Positions 58,909 to 64,000 of a stretch of DNA of 64,000 nucleotides are shown one piece after another; position 1 is the stretch's first letter; each line of letters opens with the position of its first letter. The stretch comes from Amycolatopsis acidiphila (GTDB lineage: Bacteria > Actinomycetota > Actinomycetes > Mycobacteriales > Pseudonocardiaceae): positions 7,626,001 through 7,690,000 of the forward strand of contig NZ_CP090063.1 of the NCBI RefSeq assembly GCF_021391495.1. Reading direction: 5' to 3'. A program made the position numbers and the translations under genes. The notes beneath the pieces were generated by a model. It made no database searches. It was not told the DNA's origin and worked only from the letters and a program-made list of their open reading frames with translations.

Positions 58909-60247
58909 GACCGTGCCCCCGATGTCCTCGCCGCAGCCCGCTAAGGCCCTTCCCCCAGGGGTTCCGGGCGTTGCTGCGAGGACTGGGGCGGCGGAACCAC
59001 AGAGCAATTCGACGATTCCCCCTCCTGCTCGTGGTTTCGCCGCCCCACCCCGCACCGACTCGGACGAGGGCAGGTCGATGCCGGCGGTGATCGTGCTCCC
59101 TGCTCACGCACACACGGCGACCATCGGCATGGTCGCGCGCCACGTCGAGGATGCGGTGCTAGCCGGAGCGCGCGGTCGGCCGGTGTGCACGGTGCTGGTT
59201 GATACCAGCGACCGGAAGGACCCGTCGACCCAAATGAGGTTCGCCTCCAGCGGTTTGCGCGCGACGCACGTGGTGCTGACCTTGCCGGGCGCGAGCTGGG
59301 GCGCGGCGGTGGGGCGCGGCCTGCGCCACGCCGCGCAGGTCGGCGCAGAGGAGGTGGTGCTGGCAGATCCAGACGTGCCTGCGGATCTTGAAGCGCCAGC
59401 TGCGGAGTCACGGCTCGCGTCGGCGTTGCGCCGACTGCGCGAGCAGGACCGACCGGGAGCGGTGTGCACCCCGTTGGCCGCGCCGTGGTGGCAGCGATTG
59501 CTCGCCATTCACGTGCTGCGGCCCTTATGCGCGCCAGCGCTGGGCTTGACGCTGGTGGACCCGCAGGTCCGCACGCTGGTGCTCTCCGGCGACGCCGTAC
59601 CCCACGCGCTCTCACCGTCCTGGGGTTTGATGCGCATGGGCTGGGAGCACGGGCACGGCCTGGGCCTGTTGGCAGCCGTTCGCGAGGCCGGTCTGGATGT
59701 CGGGCAGACCTTGCCACGCATTCCGCACTCCGAGGCGTTCGCCCGGTCGATGAACCGGGATCCGGTGGATCGTGGCGAAGCGTCCGCACTGCTGCCGATC
59801 GCGTTGCGGATGGCGTCGGTCGGCCCCTCGGAGCGCGACCCGGCGCCGGTAGTGCCGTGGGTGGCCGATCTCGGGTTGGTCCAGGGACACCTTCCGCCGC
59901 CGGAGATGCTGACGCAGTGCTCGCGGGCGGCCCAGGTAGTGGCTTCGCGACCGGGCGTTGCCGCGGGCTGGCCCGAGCCGCTGCTGAACTCCTGGCATGC
60001 CGCCCGGGCGCTGCGAGCCGATATTCCCGCGATCGCCGAACGGTTGTGGCTGACGTACCTGGCGCGGCTCGGGCCGTGGCTGCGCTTCGGCGCCAGCGCC
60101 GGTGGCTACACCGCGCCCGCCCGTTATTCAGTGGTCGCGGCGGCACGCCAGTTCTTGCTGGCCACCGGAACACCGGTCGTGGCCGACCAGACCGCTGAGG
60201 ACTTCGGCGGTGAGCACATCGCCTCGTCGCTTCCCGGCACCGGCTGA
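58895..60247 (+). CDS. Glycosyltransferase-like protein (GT-A fold)
   Basis: 450 aa. After a Pro/Ala-rich leader of about 60 residues comes PAVIVLPAHAHTATIGMVAR, then VVLADPDVPADLE, a DxD-like metal/donor site, and LCAPALGLTLVDPQVRTLVL. The later HGHGLGLLAAVREAGLDVGQ matches the acceptor part of GT2/GT81-like enzymes such as glucosyl-3-phosphoglycerate synthase. Sugar and acceptor are unknown. The start may instead be at residue 62. Confidence 0.65.
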   Translation: MVASKTVPPMSSPQPAKALPPGVPGVAARTGAAEPQSNSTIPPPARGFAAPPRTDSDEGRSMPAVIVLPAHAHTATIGMVARHVEDAVLAGARGRPVCTVLVDTSDRKDPSTQMRFASSGLRATHVVLTLPGASWGAAVGRGLRHAAQVGAEEVVLADPDVPADLEAPAAESRLASALRRLREQDRPGAVCTPLAAPWWQRLLAIHVLRPLCAPALGLTLVDPQVRTLVLSGDAVPHALSPSWGLMRMGWEHGHGLGLLAAVREAGLDVGQTLPRIPHSEAFARSMNRDPVDRGEASALLPIALRMASVGPSERDPAPVVPWVADLGLVQGHLPPPEMLTQCSRAAQVVASRPGVAAGWPEPLLNSWHAARALRADIPAIAERLWLTYLARLGPWLRFGASAGGYTAPARYSVVAAARQFLLATGTPVVADQTAEDFGGEHIASSLPGTG

Positions 60248-60305
60248 GCACAGTCAACGCTCGCCGGTCACGTTCCCGCGAAGTATCTCGAAGAGAAAGG
60301 TTCGT

Positions 60306-60554
60306 ATGCCACGCCGACAATTCGCACCGGACGACGCCGTGGACTGCACGACGGTCAGCGGCCGAGACTGCGCCGAGGTGTTCGCCGCCGCAGCCGAGTG
60401 GCTGGCCGACCCAGCACAGGCCGAAGTCCAGGTCTGGGGCATCGACCTCGACCAGCCCCGCCGCGCCGATCGCGAATCCGACGCGGACGTCTACCTCGAG
60501 CTGTTCTACAAGCGCTCCGACGACGGCCGCAGCACCGAAGAGCACGGCGAATGA
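60306..60554 (+). CDS. Small acidic uncharacterised protein
   Basis: 82 aa. ADPAQAEVQVWGIDLDQPRR, then ESDADVYLELFYKRSDDG. Soluble alpha/beta-like. ATG 60306 has AAAGG upstream and its stop overlaps the next start by 4 nt, so it is coupled to the membrane protein. Confidence 0.55.
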   Translation: MPRRQFAPDDAVDCTTVSGRDCAEVFAAAAEWLADPAQAEVQVWGIDLDQPRRADRESDADVYLELFYKRSDDGRSTEEHGE

Positions 60555-61162
60555 CCACGGCCAACTTCCCAGACCGCGCTGTGGAACGAATCGCGTTGTT
60601 CGGGGCACTCGCCAGCGCGTTCCACGGGTCGCATCTATGGGCTGACCGCTGGCTCCAGCGTCCGAAAGACGCTGTCCTCAAAGGACTACACGGCGACGAG
60701 CTGGTATACCCCAGCGACGGCAAATCCGCAGCCGAGGTCTCGCGTGAGAATGAGACCCCGGTGCCGGCCTGCGTCGTCGGGCGCCGCGCGGCCACAGCTC
60801 ACGTGTTGACCTACGCCGCCGGGCAACTGATCGTCACCGAGGCCGTCGCGCGCATCCTCGGCCTGCGTCTGCCGTGGCGTGCCCAGCTGGCCGGTGCGGT
60901 GATCAACTTCGGGACGCACTGGATCATCGACCGTCGTCGTTTCCTGTTGTGGCTGGCGAAGCGGGTCAACCACAAGGACACCTTCATCGCGGTCGCCACC
61001 GTGATGCGCAAGCCCGATACCGAACCGGACACGTCCGGGCCGGGCACGGCGCTCTCCGACCTCGACCAAGGGCTCCACAAACTTCTGGGTGTCATCGCGG
61101 CGGCGGTGATGGCCCACCTCGCCGTTCCCGCGCGCCGTCGAGTGCGAGGTACCGCGTGCTGA
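60551..61162 (+). CDS. DUF3307-like membrane protein
   Basis: 203 aa. HGSHLWADRWLQRPKDAVLK, ATAHVLTYAAGQLIVTEAVA, AQLAGAVINFGTHWIIDRRR and LGVIAAAVMAHLAV follow the order of DUF3307 proteins: His/Asp pair, membrane helices, then HWIIDRR. Function of the family is not known to me. Coupled to the small acidic gene upstream and overlapping the HAD gene downstream. Confidence 0.65.
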   Translation: MTTANFPDRAVERIALFGALASAFHGSHLWADRWLQRPKDAVLKGLHGDELVYPSDGKSAAEVSRENETPVPACVVGRRAATAHVLTYAAGQLIVTEAVARILGLRLPWRAQLAGAVINFGTHWIIDRRRFLLWLAKRVNHKDTFIAVATVMRKPDTEPDTSGPGTALSDLDQGLHKLLGVIAAAVMAHLAVPARRRVRGTAC

Positions 61163-61806
61163 TCACCACCGACGTGGGCGACACCCTCGGCTCGTTCGAT
61201 CGGCCCGGCACGGCGGACGTGCTGCGGGACATCGCGCTGGCGCCGGACAACGCGGCCGAGATCGACCGCAACATCCTGCACGTCGTGCCCGAACTCACCG
61301 ACGAGGTCGCCGAACTGGTGCGCGAGCGGTTGCTCATCAACACCTCCGACTGGCCGCAGATCTGGCCGACCGGCGGGTTCACCGCCTACCCCGGCACGCT
61401 GGCCGCCCTGGAACGCCTCGCGGCCCTGGCACCGGTGGTGGCGCTGTCGAACGTCTCCTGCATCGCCGGGCCCGCCAGGATGGGCGACCTTCTTGACCAG
61501 TGCGGGCAGCACCTCGCCGGGGTGTACACCAGCTACCAGCTGCGTGCACGCAAACCCCAGCCCCGGTCCTGGACCACGATCGCCACCGAGCACCAGGTGC
61601 CGGTCAGCGACATCGTGCACCTCGGGGACCGCGTGCCCGAAGACATCCGGGGAGCGCTCGCCGCCGGGTGCCGGGCCGCCGTGCTCGTCAACACCCGCGA
61701 CGTCGACATCCCGGACGACGTTCACCGCGACCCGCGTGTCGCCGTGGTACCCGATCTCGCCGGCGCCGCCGAACACCTCGCGAAACTGGCAGGAGCACCT
61801 GCATGA
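61156..61806 (+). CDS. HAD-family hydrolase with DxG motif I
   Basis: 216 aa from GTG 61156 (GAGG upstream). Motif I is TTDVGDTLGSF, where the second Asp of DxD is replaced by Gly, as in the DVGxTL group of actinobacterial HADs. Motif II is ALSNVSC, motif III is KPQPRSW, motif IV is IVHLGDRVPEDIRGALAAGC. Overlaps the membrane gene by 7 nt and the methyltransferase by 4 nt. Confidence 0.75.
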   Translation: MLITTDVGDTLGSFDRPGTADVLRDIALAPDNAAEIDRNILHVVPELTDEVAELVRERLLINTSDWPQIWPTGGFTAYPGTLAALERLAALAPVVALSNVSCIAGPARMGDLLDQCGQHLAGVYTSYQLRARKPQPRSWTTIATEHQVPVSDIVHLGDRVPEDIRGALAAGCRAAVLVNTRDVDIPDDVHRDPRVAVVPDLAGAAEHLAKLAGAPA

Positions 61807-62813
61807 GCGTGACGATCTCGCCGATGCCCGAGGAACGCGGGCGCTACTGGAATGGGTTGTGTTCTCATCCGCACGGCGGATGCGGGGCGACCTTTACCTG
61901 GCCACACAACCGGATTCGCCAACAGCGCCACTGGGGCGAACTGCCGCGCTTATGCCTGTGTTATCCGCATATCTCGCGGGTGGAGAACGCGATCGTCGCC
62001 AACGGCGACCGGGCATGGCTGCTCGATCACAAAGTCGCCGAGGAAATGAAACGCATCGCCCCGTACGCGAAAACGGCGCTGCGGATGCGGCGCGCCTTTA
62101 CGTCCCGGGTGATCGAGTACGCGCTGGACGAAGGCATCACCCAGTTCGTGGAACTGGGGTCAGGACACGTGCACACCAGCGCGGCACACGCGGCGGTGAT
62201 CGGCGCGGACGCTGAGCAGGATCCCACGATCGTGCTCGTCGACCACGACCCGCTCGTCCTTGCCCACGGTCGGGGCGACTTCGAGGACGACCCCCGCGCT
62301 CGGCACCGATCGAACATGGTGCGGGGAAACCTCTTCGCTGTCGGCACGATGCTCACCCACCTGTCCACGAAGGGATTGCTCGATCTCACCCAACGCGTGT
62401 GCGTACTGGCAGTCGACCTCTTGCACTTCGCCGAACCCGGAATCGACGGCCGCTCCGTGCCGCGACGCCTAGCACAACGTCTGCATCCGGGCAGTCTTGT
62501 CGCGATCACGCACCTGACGGACGAGCCGTTGCTCGCGCCCGCGAACCCCGGCGATCTCGTGGCCTTGCGGGCGGTCACGGCCCGCTGGTGCCGAGCACAC
62601 CAACGCTGTGTGCCGCCGCACCCGCAGCCTTGCAGCGTCGATGAGTTCGCCCGGCTGTTTACTGATCTCGATCTGCTCGACCCGGGCATCACCACGACCC
62701 GGCGCTGGCCCGAGCCGGAGGAGACCCGCCACCCCCGCGCGCCCTACACCCTCGCCGCGGTCGGACGTGTTCCCGAACGCCGCGCCGACGTCAGCCGGAC
62801 GGGCGCGCCATGA
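61803..62813 (+). CDS. SAM methyltransferase, PF04672-like, with Cys-rich front
   Basis: 336 aa. The N-terminal 60 residues carry CSHPHGGCG, then LCLCYPHISR, an added Cys/His-rich part that could bind zinc. Then VENAIVANGDRAWLLDHKVA and QFVELGSGHVHTSAAHAAVI (SAM-binding Gly-rich loop), IVLVDHDPLVLAHGRGDFED and CVLAVDLLHF follow the PF04672 layout. Substrate unknown. Starts in a 4-nt overlap with the HAD gene. Confidence 0.7.
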   Translation: MSVTISPMPEERGRYWNGLCSHPHGGCGATFTWPHNRIRQQRHWGELPRLCLCYPHISRVENAIVANGDRAWLLDHKVAEEMKRIAPYAKTALRMRRAFTSRVIEYALDEGITQFVELGSGHVHTSAAHAAVIGADAEQDPTIVLVDHDPLVLAHGRGDFEDDPRARHRSNMVRGNLFAVGTMLTHLSTKGLLDLTQRVCVLAVDLLHFAEPGIDGRSVPRRLAQRLHPGSLVAITHLTDEPLLAPANPGDLVALRAVTARWCRAHQRCVPPHPQPCSVDEFARLFTDLDLLDPGITTTRRWPEPEETRHPRAPYTLAAVGRVPERRADVSRTGAP

Positions 62814-62834
62814 TCCACAACGACCGGTCTGACG

Positions 62835-63206
62835 ATGAGCCCGATCCTCCTCGTCGGCCTTTCGGCCGCGCTGCTGGTGGCTGGCGCCGTGCTCGCCGTG
62901 CGAGCCCGCGCTCGCCGTCGGCGACGGCGCTGGAACGAGCGCCCGGACTCGGTCGCGGCAATAGCCGCCCGCGTCGAAGCCGAGCAGAAACAGCCACCAC
63001 CCCCGGCCTGGCCGGTACACGACCGCGACCTCCGGGCTACCCGTCCGGAACGCGAGCAGCCGACGCTGCGGCTTCCCCCAGTCCGCACACCACCCGCACG
63101 GCCACGAACCGGGCCCCGGCCCTACCTACGACACGCTTCGCGCCCCACGCCACCGAACGACGCCGACACCACTGAAGCCAGGACACGTCCGCCCGAACCG
63201 CACTAA
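62835..63206 (+). CDS. Small single-helix membrane protein
   Basis: 123 aa. The hydrophobic N-terminus SPILLVGLSAALLVAGAVLA is followed by a long basic and Pro-rich tail. A different frame from 62810 is also open but lacks the hydrophobic helix. Last of the coupled gene set by position, 21 nt after the methyltransferase stop. Confidence 0.5.
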   Translation: MSPILLVGLSAALLVAGAVLAVRARARRRRRRWNERPDSVAAIAARVEAEQKQPPPPAWPVHDRDLRATRPEREQPTLRLPPVRTPPARPRTGPRPYLRHASRPTPPNDADTTEARTRPPEPH

Positions 63207-63375
63207 CCGCGCCACCACGACGGTCGAGGCTCGCGGCTTCATTCCCCGACGAACCGCGTCCGCTGCCGTACGGCCGACAGCGCAGACGCTCTGCCCGAAG
63301 TCGCGAAGGCCATCGCCCCTTTGCGGGCCACGCACAACACCGCCCACTGACACCCCAAGGAAGGCCACCACCGGA

Positions 63376-63945
63376 ATGCTCCACCTATTCGGCACCCTGC
63401 TGACCCGTGTCCGGGACGTACTCGACCCGTTCGTCGGGACCGGCCGCCACGGGCGCCCGCCCGCCGACGACGGAACCGTCGACCCGCTGATCGCCTGGTT
63501 TACCTATCGCGGCTGGACAATTCTCGATCGCGACTCAGACATCGTCGCCAACTTCTACTACCCCGCGAGTTTCGGTGACGCGCTCGACGACGACAACCGC
63601 CGGTACCCCGCGGCCGATGTCGGCTTGAACGAACTCGAATGCGACCTCTACCGCGACGGTGAGCACTGGATCGCCCGCTTCACCTCGTGCGGCACCATCA
63701 TCGGCTGCGCTCGTCACCGCAGCACACCGCTCAGCATCGGCCTGCACACCGGTGTCTTTCCCGCCGTGCTCGTCCGACTGGAACACCATGCGCGCACGCT
63801 CCACCCCAACGAGATCTCCCGTTGCCTGATCTTCGGCTCGTGCGGCAGCAACGACAATCCCAGCGAGCCCTGCCGAACCGGCGCGCCGGGACACGACAAA
63901 CCCGCCCTGCACGCCGTGACCGAACGCGAAGACGTCGTCGAATAG
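63376..63945 (+). CDS. Uncharacterised protein
   Basis: 189 aa. DPLIAWFTYRGWTILDRDSD, ANFYYPASFGDALDDDNRRY and ECDLYRDGEHWIARFTSCGT look like a compact strand-rich protein with several Asp and Cys. No family recognised. Preceded by AAGGAAGG 9-16 nt upstream of ATG 63376. Confidence 0.6.
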   Translation: MLHLFGTLLTRVRDVLDPFVGTGRHGRPPADDGTVDPLIAWFTYRGWTILDRDSDIVANFYYPASFGDALDDDNRRYPAADVGLNELECDLYRDGEHWIARFTSCGTIIGCARHRSTPLSIGLHTGVFPAVLVRLEHHARTLHPNEISRCLIFGSCGSNDNPSEPCRTGAPGHDKPALHAVTEREDVVE

Positions 63946-64000
63946 CCGGGGTCAGCCGCCGATGCCGTTCAGCCATCCAGGCCGCGGGCCACCGATCTGC

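Noticed and set aside
58941..60608. 555-codon leftward frame over the glycosyltransferase region
   Set aside because: Arg/Pro/Ala-rich peptide with no domain; the plus-strand frame carries recognisable motifs.
62810..63175. Alternative frame for the last small membrane protein
   Set aside because: The frame starting at 62835 encodes a clear N-terminal membrane helix; this one is only low-complexity basic sequence.
1..64000. tRNA or rRNA genes and CRISPR arrays
   Set aside because: I saw no tRNA-like T-loop with matching stems, no rRNA segments and no regularly spaced direct repeats.

Overview
The window is very GC-rich DNA from an actinomycete. GTG starts, ATGA/GTGA stop-start overlaps, DUF397/Scr1-type regulators, a SARP/BTAD regulator and PF04672-type methyltransferases all point to a Streptomyces-, Pseudonocardia- or Nocardia-like genus. 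I cannot name the genus from sequence alone. The content (conjugation ATPases, a Tad pilus locus, a replication-relaxation protein, primase-like genes, many small uncharacterised genes) suggests a large conjugative plasmid or integrative conjugative element, or the junction of one with ordinary accessory genes. I saw no rRNA, tRNA or CRISPR array.

Layout. 0-11 kb (+ strand): conjugation block with the tail of an upstream transfer protein, a VirB4-type ATPase, a VirD4/TraG-type coupling protein, a replication-relaxation protein and a membrane-anchored wall hydrolase (lytic-transglycosylase-like plus NlpC/P60). A three-gene recombinase element lies antisense in the 3' end of the VirB4 gene (about 2.37-5.82 kb). 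11-28.3 kb: almost entirely leftward small accessory genes, many joined by 4-nt overlaps, including three tandem paralogues of a WPWxW family, a RAMA-domain protein, and a pair made of a winged-helix/AAA+ MoxR-like ATPase and a metallopeptidase/VWA protein. 28.3-29.3 kb: a gene-free interval with an AT/purine-rich tract and crossing inverted repeats.

29.3-46.7 kb: a Tad (Flp) pilus locus read leftward: SAF-domain protein, TadZ-like, TadA, TadB, TadC, a 64-aa pilin-like protein, three TadE/TadG-like proteins, and a large LysM-transmembrane-SARP regulator. A lipoprotein and a secreted protein lie beside it, and a prepilin peptidase is on the opposite strand. A second, diverged copy of the same recombinase trio sits antisense between tadC and the pilin gene (about 36.0-39.3 kb).

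47-64 kb: a STAND (XRE-NB-ARC-TPR) regulator, a chain of primase/polymerase-like and DUF6624 genes, a Scr1/DUF397 pair behind an elaborate dyad, a HAD phosphatase, a second XRE regulator, and a rightward operon with a glycosyltransferase-like protein, a DUF3307-like membrane protein, a HAD hydrolase and a divergent SAM methyltransferase.

The most notable system is the pair of related recombinase trios: an active-looking tyrosine recombinase (GTG start), a small XRE-like protein, and a zinc-finger-rich diverged recombinase. Both copies are inserted antisense into transfer or pilus operons. Secondary points of interest are the LysM-to-SARP transmembrane regulator, the MoxR/VWA module and the crossing inverted repeats near 28.75 kb.
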